Positions 8,722 through 16,596 of a stretch of 64,000 bases of DNA are shown piece by piece. The stretch spans positions 248,001-312,000 of the forward strand of contig CAVZSC010000026.1 in NCBI GenBank assembly GCA_963777755.1, given 5' to 3'. The notes under the pieces are model-generated. The model saw nothing but the letters and a program-made list of their open reading frames with translations, searched no databases and was not told the origin of the DNA. Positions within the stretch are counted from its first letter, which is position 1. Each line of letters starts with the position of its first letter. Made by a program: the position numbers and the translations under genes. The stretch comes from DATFWC01 sp963777755 (GTDB lineage: Bacteria; Pseudomonadota; Alphaproteobacteria; Rhizobiales; Xanthobacteraceae).

Positions 8722-9708
8722 GTGCTGCAGATCGTCAGATCATTCGTGATTGCCTGTGCGCTCAGTGTTGCCGCAACGGCGGCGCAGGCGCAGACCTCGT
8801 CCTATCCGGACCGGCCGGTGCGCGTGATCGTCGCCTTCGTGCCGGGCGGCGCCACCGACACGCTGGCGCGGCAGATTTCCGAAGACCTGGGCAAGGCGCT
8901 GGGGCAATCGATCGTGGTGGAGAACCGCCCGGGCGCAGGCGGTTATCTCGCCTGGAACCACGTCGCGTCGGCCGATCCGGATGGCTACACGCTGCTGCTC
9001 GCCGAGAATGCGCTTGGCATCAGCCAGGCGCTGTACAAGAAATCGAAGTCGCCGTTCGACCCGCTGACCCAATATGACGCAGTCGCCAGCATTGCCACCT
9101 CGCCCTCGGCGCTGATCCTGGCCAACAACATCCCGGCCAAGACGGTCCCCGAGCTCATCGCCTATTCGAAGACGGTGCCGCAGAAGGTGAACTACGCCTC
9201 TGCCGGCATCGGCAGCGTCTCGCACCTGAATTTCGAGGTGTTCAAGGACGGCATCGGCATGGAAGCGGTCCACGTGCCCTACAAGGGCGGCGGTCAGGCG
9301 ATCCAGGACGTGGTGGCGGGCCACGTGCCGATGACCATCTCGTCGGTGCAGGCGACCAAGAGCCTGGTGGAGTCCGGTACCGTGAAGGGCCTGGCGGTGA
9401 CCAGCCTGACGCGCTCGCCGGCGATGCCCAACGTTCCCACCATGCTGGAGGTCGGCGTGAAGAACCCCGGCGTCGAGCTGCGGTTCTGGTTCGGCATTTT
9501 CGGCCCGAAGGGGTTGCCGGCGCCGGTCAAGGCCAAGATCGAGCAAGCGGTGTCGACGACCATGGCGGATGCCAAGCTGCGCGAGCGTCTCGCCAAGCTC
9601 GACATCACCCCGGATTATCTGCCCGGCCCGGCGCTGCGGACGCGACTGGAAGAAGAGATCGTGAACTGGAGCCGGTTCATCGACGCCAAGGGCATCAAGG
9701 CGGAATAG
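8722..9708 (+). CDS. Tripartite tricarboxylate transporter substrate-binding protein (Bug/TctC family), copy 2
   Basis: 328 residues with a signal peptide (about 1-24, ending AQAQ), then VPGGATDTLARQ, ENRPGAGG and HVPYKGGGQA, all typical of Bug periplasmic receptors. The start is GTG at 8722 with GGAGGA 5 bases upstream. No TctA/TctB is adjacent. It ends the amidase/hydrolase run and is separated from the molybdenum hydroxylase genes by a palindromic repeat (9721-9870). Confidence 0.93.
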   Translation: MLQIVRSFVIACALSVAATAAQAQTSSYPDRPVRVIVAFVPGGATDTLARQISEDLGKALGQSIVVENRPGAGGYLAWNHVASADPDGYTLLLAENALGISQALYKKSKSPFDPLTQYDAVASIATSPSALILANNIPAKTVPELIAYSKTVPQKVNYASAGIGSVSHLNFEVFKDGIGMEAVHVPYKGGGQAIQDVVAGHVPMTISSVQATKSLVESGTVKGLAVTSLTRSPAMPNVPTMLEVGVKNPGVELRFWFGIFGPKGLPAPVKAKIEQAVSTTMADAKLRERLAKLDITPDYLPGPALRTRLEEEIVNWSRFIDAKGIKAE

Positions 9709-9720
9709 GAATGGATTAAA

Positions 9721-9870
9721 GTAGGTTGCGTTAGCGCGGCCCGCGCGTTGATCTTGTGCTCGGTACGTGTTCCGCGCGTAACCCAACGCCGCGCATGACC
9801 ATGTTGGGTTACGCGCGGGGACAGATGCAGTGCATAGGATTGAAGCACGGGCCGCGCTAACCCAACCTAC
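9721..9870. repeat. Nested inverted-repeat element (GTAGGTTG...CAACCTAC)
   Basis: The outer arms 9721-9742 and 9849-9870 are 22-base inverted repeats with one mismatch. Inside is a perfect 16-base inverted repeat, ccgcgcgtaacccaac at 9772-9787 against 9803-9818, with a 15-base loop. The motif GGGTTAGCGCGG recurs within the arms. The element has no coding capacity and ends 11 bases before the next start codon. It looks like a small palindromic (REP/MITE-like) mobile or structural element; it could alternatively be an attenuator for the following genes. Confidence 0.75.
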
Positions 9871-9881
9871 ATGCATCGCCA

Positions 9882-10358
9882 ATGAATCCGATCGACTTCA
9901 TCCTCAACGGCCGCCCCATCCGCATCGACGGCGACCCGACCCGGCCGCTGTTGTCGGTGTTGCGCGAGGACCTCGCGCTGCGCGGCAGCCGGTTCGGCTG
10001 CGGCACCGAGCAGTGCGGCGCCTGCATGGTGCTGATCGACGGCGAGCCCGCCTACTCGTGCGCGCGCGAGGTATCGACTCTCGCGGGACGCCGCATCACC
10101 ACGGTTGAGGGGCTCGCGCGCAACGGTGAGCTCCATCCGTTGCAGCAGGCGTTCATCGACGAGCAGGCCGGGCAGTGCGGTTATTGCCTGTCGGGCATCC
10201 TGATCTCGGCGGCGGCGCTGCTCGAGCGCAACCAGCACCCCGATCGCGCCGAGGTCGCGGCCGCGCTCGATCGTCACCTGTGCCGCTGCGGCGTGCACAA
10301 TCGCATCATCCGCGCGGTGCAGCGGGCTGGCCGGATGATGGCGGGAGCGAAGCCGTGA
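9882..10358 (+). CDS. Molybdenum hydroxylase small subunit with two [2Fe-2S] clusters (isoquinoline 1-oxidoreductase/nicotinate dehydrogenase type)
   Basis: 158 residues, full length for the family. The N-terminal plant-ferredoxin-like cluster uses Cys40, Cys45, Cys48 and Cys60 (FGCGTEQCGACMV). The C-terminal four-helix cluster uses Cys99, Cys102, Cys134 and Cys136 (GQCGYCLSG and HLCRCG). It passes electrons from the molybdenum subunit encoded directly downstream, whose GTG start overlaps this stop (GTGA). No FAD subunit follows, as in isoquinoline oxidoreductase and nicotinate dehydrogenase rather than xanthine dehydrogenase. Confidence 0.95.
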   Translation: MNPIDFILNGRPIRIDGDPTRPLLSVLREDLALRGSRFGCGTEQCGACMVLIDGEPAYSCAREVSTLAGRRITTVEGLARNGELHPLQQAFIDEQAGQCGYCLSGILISAAALLERNQHPDRAEVAAALDRHLCRCGVHNRIIRAVQRAGRMMAGAKP

Positions 10359-12490
10359 GCGACCACGGCCTGCCGCAGAGCCTCATCGACAATCCGCGCC
10401 TCGACCGCTGGGTTGCGTTCGAGGCGGAGGGCCGGGTGCGCATCGCGACCGGCAAGGTGGAGATCGGCCAGGGCATCCTCACGGCGCTGACGCAGATCGC
10501 CGCCGAGGAGCTCGACGTCGCGCCCGAGCGCGTGCGCATCGTCTCCGGCGACACGCGTGAGAGCCCGTCGGAAGGCTTCACCTCGGGCAGTTATTCGATC
10601 GCGGTGGGCGGCGCCGCGCTGCGTCTCGCCTGCGCCGAGGTGCGTGAGCTGTTCGTGCGGCACGTCGCCGCGCGGCTGCACTGTCAGCCTGACGAACTGA
10701 CGGTCAGCGATGGCAGGTTCTGCCGTGGCAGCCGCGAGACCGCGCACGACTACTGGTCGGTCGCGGCCGACGTCGATCTCGTCCGTGCGGCCACCGGCCG
10801 TGCGCCGGTGAAGCGCCCCGCCGACTATCGGCTGGTCGGCCGCAGCATGCAGCGGCTCGACCTGCCGCCCAGGCTCACGGGCGAAGCCTTCATCCACGAC
10901 ATCGCGCCGCCAAACGTGCTGCACGCCCGCATGCTGCGCCGTCCCTGGCGCGGCGCCCGGCTGGTCGGGCTCGACGAGGCCGCGGTCCGGCGCGCTGCCC
11001 AGTCGCCGATCGGAATCGTGCGCGAGGGCGATCTGGTCGCGTTCACGGCCGACCAGGAGATCGTCGCGATGCGCGCCGCCGCCGCCGCAAGGCAGCTTGC
11101 CCAGTGGGACGGCGGTACCAGGCTCGCTCCCGACATGGACCAGCCGGAGCGTCTGATGGCGGAGCCGGCGCGCGTCCGCGTGGCCGAGAGCGGGGCTTCT
11201 GGCCGAGCCGCCGGCAATCGCGTCGTGGAGGCGCTCTATTCGCGCCCGTTCCTCACCTATGGGTCGATCGGTCCGTCCTGCGCGCTCGCCGAATATCGCG
11301 ACGGCGCGCTGACCGTCTGGTCGCACAGCCAGGGTGTGTTCGTGCTGCGCGACTGGATCGCGCTCGCGCTCGGGATGGATCCCGCACGGGTCACGGTGAT
11401 CCACCGCCCGGGCTCCGGCACGTACGGCCACAACACCGCCGACGACACCGCGTTCGATGCGGCCTTCGTGGCAGTCCGGATACCGGACCGCGTCGTGCGG
11501 GTGCAGACGACGCGCGAGGATGAATTCCTGGCCGCACCGATCAGCCCCGCCATGGCGATCCGCATGCGCGCGGTGCTCGACGACGACGGCCGGCCGGCCG
11601 ATTGGGTGAGCGAGATTTTCAGCCCGCCGCATGCGCAGCGCCCTGGCATGAACGGCAATTCCAACCTGATCGGCGCCGCGGCGCTGCCCGACGCGCCGGT
11701 GCCGAACCCGGTGAACGACGTGCCTGACGAGCGCGGCGGCGGCGCGACGCGCAACGCCTATCCGCTCTACGACCTGCCGCGTCATCGCCTGGTGCATCAC
11801 ATGCTGCCCGACGTTCCGCTGCGCACCTCCTCGCTGCGCGGCCTCGGCGCCTGGGCCAACGTGTTCGCGATCGAAGCGTTCATGGACGAGATGGCCGAGG
11901 CGACCGGTGCGGACCCGGTCGCCTATCGGCTGTCGCTGACGTCCGACCCGCGCGCGCGGCGCGTGATCGAGACGGCGGCCGAGATGGGCGGCTGGGACAA
12001 GGCGGCGCCGCCCGGCGGAGGCCGCGCCAAGGGGTTCGGCTTTGCCCGCTACAAGAACATCGCCGGCTACATGGCGGCGGTGGCCGAGGTCGCGGTCGCC
12101 GAAGAGGTCCGCCTCGAGCGCATCTGGGCCTGTGTCGATGCCGGCCTGGTCATCAATCCGGACGGTGCGGCGAGCCAGGTGGAGGGCGCGATCGTGCAGG
12201 CGGCGAGCTTCGCCCTCAAGGAACAGGTCCGCTTCGCCGACGGATACGTGGCGACCGCCACCTGGGAGGACTACCCGATCCTGCGTTTCTCCGAGGTGCC
12301 GGAGATCGAGATCCGGTTCATCGATGCGCCCGACGAGCCGGCGCTGGGTCTCGGCGAAGTCGGCATGGGTCCGACCGTGGCGGCGATCGGCAATGCGGTT
12401 GCCCGCGCGCTGGGCGCGCGCATCCGCAATCTCCCGTTGACGCGGGAGCGCATCATGGCGACGCTGCTCGCCGACAACGAGCCGGCCTGA
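10355..12490 (+). CDS. Molybdopterin-binding large subunit of xanthine dehydrogenase family (IorB/NicB-like)
   Basis: 711 residues starting with GTG at 10355, overlapping the small-subunit stop; longer frames upstream overlap the whole 2Fe-2S domain and are not used. The family N-terminus is present (LPQSLIDNPRL, then TGKVEIGQGILTAL near residue 35), and the C-terminal LGLGEVGMGPTVAAIG block near 660 holds the presumed catalytic Glu that activates Mo-bound water. It would hydroxylate an N-heteroaromatic or aldehyde. It lacks the C-terminal cytochrome c domains of NicB and has no adjacent electron-acceptor gene, so the acceptor is unknown. The neighbouring hydrolase and amidase suggest a ring-hydroxylation/ring-opening route (inference). 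Confidence 0.9.
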   Translation: MSDHGLPQSLIDNPRLDRWVAFEAEGRVRIATGKVEIGQGILTALTQIAAEELDVAPERVRIVSGDTRESPSEGFTSGSYSIAVGGAALRLACAEVRELFVRHVAARLHCQPDELTVSDGRFCRGSRETAHDYWSVAADVDLVRAATGRAPVKRPADYRLVGRSMQRLDLPPRLTGEAFIHDIAPPNVLHARMLRRPWRGARLVGLDEAAVRRAAQSPIGIVREGDLVAFTADQEIVAMRAAAAARQLAQWDGGTRLAPDMDQPERLMAEPARVRVAESGASGRAAGNRVVEALYSRPFLTYGSIGPSCALAEYRDGALTVWSHSQGVFVLRDWIALALGMDPARVTVIHRPGSGTYGHNTADDTAFDAAFVAVRIPDRVVRVQTTREDEFLAAPISPAMAIRMRAVLDDDGRPADWVSEIFSPPHAQRPGMNGNSNLIGAAALPDAPVPNPVNDVPDERGGGATRNAYPLYDLPRHRLVHHMLPDVPLRTSSLRGLGAWANVFAIEAFMDEMAEATGADPVAYRLSLTSDPRARRVIETAAEMGGWDKAAPPGGGRAKGFGFARYKNIAGYMAAVAEVAVAEEVRLERIWACVDAGLVINPDGAASQVEGAIVQAASFALKEQVRFADGYVATATWEDYPILRFSEVPEIEIRFIDAPDEPALGLGEVGMGPTVAAIGNAVARALGARIRNLPLTRERIMATLLADNEPA

Positions 12491-12516
12491 CCGGGCGGCA
12501 CCGCAGGGAGGAAACG

Positions 12517-13488
12517 ATGAGCTGGTTGGGACGCTTCGCCGTCATTGCGTTGGCCGGCGCCATGCTGGGTTCGCCTGCCGTGCGCGCGCAGGATCTCTCG
12601 TCGAAGCCGATCAAGCTCATCGTCGGCCTTGCGGCTGGCGGCGCGACCGACGTGATGGCGCGCCTCGTCGCCCAGAAGATGAGCGAGAGCCTGCGCACCA
12701 CGGTGTTCGTCGAGAACCGCGCCGGCGGCATCTTCATCCCGGCGCTGCGCGACCTCACGGGCGCGCCGCCCGACGGGCACACGCTGTTCTTCATCTCCAC
12801 CAGCACGCTGATCACGCAGCCGCTGCACCCGGATTATCCGTTCGATCTCACGACGCTCACGCCGGTGACCCAGGTGGCGACCGGCCCGTTGATCGTGGTG
12901 GCGCGCAAGGATCTGCCGATCAAGAGCCTGCGCGAGCTGATCGACTACGCCAATCAGAACCCGGGCAAGCTCAGCTTCGGCGCCGGCGGCGGCACGGGAA
13001 GCTCGCTCTACCTGGCGACCGAGCTGTTGAAGGCGAGGACCGGCATCAAGGTGACGATCGTGCCCTACAAGGGCGCGGGTCCGGCGCTCAACGACCTCCT
13101 GGGTGGCCACATCGATGCGATGTTCGATGCCATGCCGGTCATGGTCACCCAGGCCAAGGCCGGCAAGGTCACGCCGCTCGCCGTGACCAGCACGAAGCGC
13201 TCCTCCGCCCTGCCGGACGTGCCGACCGTGATGGAGACCGGCGTGCCGGATTATGAGATCGCCGGCTGGTTCGGTATCCTGGCGCCCCCGAACACGCCGC
13301 CGGCGATCGCCAAGCGACTGCGCGACGAGGTGGCGAAGGCCGTTGCGGTTCCCGAGGTGGTGACGCAGCTCGACGGGCAGGGTATGCAGCCGCTCGCCAC
13401 TGAGCCGGAAGCATGGCGCGACTACCTCAAGGCCGAGCTCGCGCGCTACAGCAAGATCATCCGGGATTCGAACATCAAGCCGGAGTAA
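12517..13488 (+). CDS. Tripartite tricarboxylate transporter substrate-binding protein (Bug/TctC family), copy 3
   Basis: 323 residues with a signal peptide (about 1-25, ending VRAQ). Family blocks are AAGGATDVMARLVAQ near residue 36, ENRAGG near 65 and VPYKGAGPAL near 185. GGGAGGAAA precedes the ATG. It follows the molybdenum hydroxylase large subunit by 26 bases and is probably in the same operon, so its ligand may be the hydroxylase substrate. It converges with a secreted-protein gene 7 bases downstream. Confidence 0.93.
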   Translation: MSWLGRFAVIALAGAMLGSPAVRAQDLSSKPIKLIVGLAAGGATDVMARLVAQKMSESLRTTVFVENRAGGIFIPALRDLTGAPPDGHTLFFISTSTLITQPLHPDYPFDLTTLTPVTQVATGPLIVVARKDLPIKSLRELIDYANQNPGKLSFGAGGGTGSSLYLATELLKARTGIKVTIVPYKGAGPALNDLLGGHIDAMFDAMPVMVTQAKAGKVTPLAVTSTKRSSALPDVPTVMETGVPDYEIAGWFGILAPPNTPPAIAKRLRDEVAKAVAVPEVVTQLDGQGMQPLATEPEAWRDYLKAELARYSKIIRDSNIKPE

Positions 13489-13495
13489 GGCCGGC

Positions 13496-13957
13496 TCAGA
13501 CCTTCTTCCAGCGTTCGGTACCCTTGCTGCCGCGATCGGTGCGGCGCAGCCAGTTGCCGGAGAGCGAGCCGTCCGGATTGATCTGCATGGTCAGGATGAC
13601 GGTCCTGCCGTTGGTCCACGAGGCGACCGCGAGCACGTTGCCGACCACGTCGCCGACGCCCACGATCTTGCCGTCGTCCCATTCAAGCTCGAGCGCGCCG
13701 GACGGCGCCAGCGAGATGCCGAGCGTGTGCTCCATGACGTAGGGCTTGCCGTTGGTATCGGTGCCGGTCACCACGTAGGAGCCGATCAGGCGCGCCTTGC
13801 TGTCGTCGAGCGCGAGCTTCTTGAGGTCGTTCGTGGCAGCCGCGGCCGTGATGGTCGTCGAGATCGCGCCTCCGCCGATGGCTCCCGCCAAGACGAGAAA
13901 TGTCGCGACCACAACGGCCTTCAGGCGTTGCGAGGTCAGAGCAGTGATGAGCTTCAT
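13496..13957 (-). CDS. Secreted protein of unknown function
   Basis: 153 residues. The N-terminus is a signal or anchor segment (basic start, hydrophobic residues about 13-42 ending in an Ala-rich stretch), followed by a soluble domain of alternating strands: LIGSYVVTGTDTNGKPY, SLAPSGALELEWDDGK, VILTMQINPDGSLSGNW. This reads like a small lipocalin-like or fibronectin-binding-like beta-barrel, but no family is recognised. A CRP-type palindrome (14067-14082) lies about 110 bases upstream of its start in the intergenic region. Confidence 0.7.
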   Translation of the reverse strand: MKLITALTSQRLKAVVVATFLVLAGAIGGGAISTTITAAAATNDLKKLALDDSKARLIGSYVVTGTDTNGKPYVMEHTLGISLAPSGALELEWDDGKIVGVGDVVGNVLAVASWTNGRTVILTMQINPDGSLSGNWLRRTDRGSKGTERWKKV

Positions 13958-14264
13958 TTCGCGTTTCCATTGTTGCGGCCGACCATCCGCACTGCTGCGT
14001 CAGCGGTCGACCGAGGGTCCCATGCCTTGCGTGCCCGTGTAATGCCACCGGAATTCGCCGGAAGAATGTGAGAAACATCACACAGAGGCGGTACGGGTTA
14101 TCGCCCGCCCAACACGACCCTTAGTCGCGGCTCTCGCAGCTTGGTTGATGCACGGCCGATCACATCCTTGTTGATCCGGCGGCCATCATTCGGGTGAGTT
14201 TCCCCCGGAATCATGCGGAAAAAATCATCCGAACGGGTGAACGCGGTATTCCGCGGCAGTCGGT
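13958..14264. other. Gene-free intergenic region upstream of the secreted-protein gene
   Basis: 307 bases between two minus-strand genes. It contains the TGTGA-N6-TCACA palindrome listed separately and otherwise no supported coding frame or RNA gene. Frames that are open here on the plus strand only run into the antisense of the MetE-like gene. It probably holds the promoter of the secreted-protein gene. Confidence 0.5.
14067..14082. promoter_or_regulatory. CRP/FNR-family-like palindrome TGTGA-N6-TCACA
   Basis: The sequence tgtgagaaacatcaca is a perfect 5+6+5 inverted repeat that matches the textbook CRP half-sites. It is 110-125 bases upstream of the start at 13957 on the minus strand. A regulator cannot be named; a chance match is possible but the exact consensus in an intergenic region is notable. 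Confidence 0.4.
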
Positions 14265-15470
14265 TCACGAAATCGTGTCCAGGTTACGCAGCGCTCCGCT
14301 TTCCCCGAACAGGCGCCCGGACGCGATCCGCGCTCCATCGCTCAAGGCACGGAGCTTCGCCCACACCACGTCGGGCGCCACCCGACCCCAGCCGGCCGAG
14401 GTGTCGAAGCCGCAGTCGGTGCCGGCGAGCACCCGCGTCGGGTCGCCGACCACCGCCGCCACCCGCTCGATCCGGTCCGCCACCACCTCGGGATGCTCGA
14501 CGATGTTGGTGAGCGGATCGATCACGCCGGCGACCAGGATCTGATCGTCATGCAGGGGATGCTGCTCGAAGCAGCGGAACTCGTGCGCGTGCCGCGGCCC
14601 GGCGAACGGCAGCACGAAGCCGCCGACCTTCGCCTCGAGCAATGCCGGCAGGATGTCGATCAGCGGCACGTCGCAGTCGTGCGGCGATTCGGAGTTGCCC
14701 CAGCACACGTGCAGGCGGACGCGGTCGCGCGGGACGTTGCGCAACGCATGGTTGGTCGCCGCCACCACGCTCTCGACGAAGCCGACGAATTTCGCCAGCG
14801 GCTCGTCCTTGTAGGAGATGTGGCGCTCGAGCGCGAGGTCGGGCGCGTCGATCTGCAGCACGAACCCGGCGCGCACGATCGCCTCGTACTCGACCCGCAG
14901 CGCCTCGCCGAGCGCTGTCAGATAGTGCTCCAGCGTGTCGTAATGCTGGTTCTTGATCGCCGCCGCCAGGATGCCGGGCGACGGTGCGTTCATGAACGGT
15001 TCGGTGAAACCGCTCGGCGCCGCGGCGAGCACGTCGGCGAAGTCGCGGCATTCGGCCTCGATCGCCGCCGCATCCTTGTAGCGCACCTCGCCCACCGCCA
15101 TCGGCAACCCTTCCATCGGCGAGACATGCTTGGCGGCCGCCATGTTGGCGAGCCAGCGCTTCTTGAACTCGGGGTAGCGGTCGACGTCGGCGCGCGACGG
15201 CCGTTGCCAGGTGCCGCCCAGTCCGGTCAGCCGCTCGCGCAGATAGAGGAAGAACGAATCGTGCTGCTGCTCTCCGTTATTGCCGACGTCGATGCCGGCC
15301 TCGGTCTGCTTCGGCACGATCGCCCGCACCGCGTCGCGGCCTGCCGCCGCGATCTCAGCCGCATCGACCGGCTCGCCGCGGCCGCGCCGAACGAACAGCT
15401 GCGTCAGGCTCTCCGGCCGCGGCAGGCTGCCCGCATGGGTGGTGAGGATTCGTTCGGCGCTGCGCTTCAT
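14265..15470 (-). CDS. Cobalamin-independent methionine synthase (MetE C-domain) family protein
   Basis: 401 residues, a single TIM barrel as in the stand-alone MetE-like/epoxyalkane:CoM-transferase-like group rather than two-domain MetE. Zinc-site features are visible: the early LTTHAGSLPRP, CWGNSESPHDCD near residue 240 and a late AGTDCGF near 365. The start at 15470 (MKRSAERIL) has GAAGGCGG upstream; an earlier ATG at 15494 falls inside a palindromic repeat and is less likely. Family members transfer methyl or alkyl groups to thiols, or have uncharacterised roles in aromatic/aliphatic catabolism. It is upstream of, and in the same orientation as, nothing obviously related. Confidence 0.85.
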   Translation of the reverse strand: MKRSAERILTTHAGSLPRPESLTQLFVRRGRGEPVDAAEIAAAGRDAVRAIVPKQTEAGIDVGNNGEQQHDSFFLYLRERLTGLGGTWQRPSRADVDRYPEFKKRWLANMAAAKHVSPMEGLPMAVGEVRYKDAAAIEAECRDFADVLAAAPSGFTEPFMNAPSPGILAAAIKNQHYDTLEHYLTALGEALRVEYEAIVRAGFVLQIDAPDLALERHISYKDEPLAKFVGFVESVVAATNHALRNVPRDRVRLHVCWGNSESPHDCDVPLIDILPALLEAKVGGFVLPFAGPRHAHEFRCFEQHPLHDDQILVAGVIDPLTNIVEHPEVVADRIERVAAVVGDPTRVLAGTDCGFDTSAGWGRVAPDVVWAKLRALSDGARIASGRLFGESGALRNLDTIS

Positions 15471-15489
15471 GGGTTGGCCGCCTTCTTTC

Positions 15490-15580
15490 GTCATCGCCGG
15501 GCTTGACCCGGCGATCCCGATTCATCTGGCAAGGCTTTGCCTGCTCTATCGGGATGGCCGGCACAAGGCCGGCCATGACG
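15490..15580. repeat. GTCATCGCCGGGCTTGACC-type paired palindromic repeat
   Basis: The left end reads gtcatcgccgggcttgaccc and the right end, inverted, GTCATGGCCGGCCTTGTGCC, so the element begins and ends with GTCAT(C/G)GCCGG facing outward. The interior also pairs (atcccgattcat... / ...tatcgggat). Related full or half elements occur at 23009-23153, 27838-27858, 45259-45369, 47158-47180 and 47465-47487. It fills the gap between the MetE-like gene and the TctC stop. Confidence 0.75.
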
Positions 15581-15588
15581 ACCTCCTA

Positions 15589-16596
15589 TCACTTCAGCTT
15601 CCCGGTCTTCACGTAGAACGCCCGCTCCGCCTCGATGTAGGGGGCAAGGTCGGCGGCGAGATTTGCCGACTTGGCGAGCTTGGGATCGAAATAGACGCCC
15701 TGCTTCTGATACTCGGCGACCAGCTCGGGGTCGTTCATGGCGGACTGCACCTGTGCGCCCAGATAGGCCTTGCGATCGGCCGGCGTTCCCTTTGGCACGA
15801 CCGCGAAGCGGATCACCTGCCACAGATACTCGTTGCCGCCGAACGTCTCGTTGAACGTCGGCATGTCCTTCAGAAAGTCCATGCGTCCCGACGATGCCAC
15901 CGCCAGCGGCGTCACCATGCGTCCGTCCAGGTGCCCGCGGAATTCCGAGTAGAAGCCTTGCGCGACGTCCACGTTGCCGCCGACCAGCGCATTGATGCCG
16001 GCACCGCCGCCCTGGAACGGAACGCGCAGGAACTTGGCGCCGGTGTTCGCCTCGATCTGCTCCACCAGGTAGTCCCACATGCTGCCCGGAACGGTGGCGA
16101 TGCGGATGGTGCCGGGCTTGTCCTTGGCGGCTTGGATGATCTCCTTGATCGACATGCCCTTGACGGCGCCTCCGGTCGCGCCGACCCAGGTGAGCGCGTC
16201 GGAATTGAGGTAGCCGATCGGCTCGAGGTCGGTGAGCGACCACCGCCCCTGCGCGCGCAGCAGCGCGTCGCCCCACACCAGGCTCGCCACCACGCCGACC
16301 GTGTGGCCATCCGGCTTCGCCTGGCTGGCGAGATAGGAATGCCCCACCATGCCGGCGCCGCCGGTGCGGTTGTTGACGATGATCTTGTCGCCGCTCCATT
16401 TCTCCACGAATTTCGCGAGCAGGCGCGCGGTGACGTCCATGCCGCCGCCGGCCGGATAGACCACGGTGTATTCGATCGGCTGGCTGGGAAAGTCCTTCGG
16501 CTTGAGCTTGGCGAGATCGGCCTTCGGATCCTGGGCGGCGGCCGGCGTTGCGATGAGCGCGGCCGCAAGTGCGCCGGCGAGCAGGGCATGCTTCAT
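15589..16596 (-). CDS. tctC: Tripartite tricarboxylate transporter substrate-binding protein (Bug/TctC family), copy 4
   Basis: 335 residues with a signal peptide (about 1-22, ending AAAQ). It has the VYPAGGGMDVTARLL block near residue 47 and NNRTGGAG near 77. The start at 16596 has a strong GGGAGGAA site and overlaps the TctA stop by ATGA, making a classical tctB-tctA-tctC operon on the minus strand. It would deliver a carboxylate to the TctAB membrane pair, which here is frameshifted. Because TctA's N-terminal half and TctC are in the same frame, an 831-codon open frame runs from 18084 to 15589; this is an artefact of the shift, not a fusion protein. Confidence 0.93.
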   Translation of the reverse strand: MKHALLAGALAAALIATPAAAQDPKADLAKLKPKDFPSQPIEYTVVYPAGGGMDVTARLLAKFVEKWSGDKIIVNNRTGGAGMVGHSYLASQAKPDGHTVGVVASLVWGDALLRAQGRWSLTDLEPIGYLNSDALTWVGATGGAVKGMSIKEIIQAAKDKPGTIRIATVPGSMWDYLVEQIEANTGAKFLRVPFQGGGAGINALVGGNVDVAQGFYSEFRGHLDGRMVTPLAVASSGRMDFLKDMPTFNETFGGNEYLWQVIRFAVVPKGTPADRKAYLGAQVQSAMNDPELVAEYQKQGVYFDPKLAKSANLAADLAPYIEAERAFYVKTGKLK

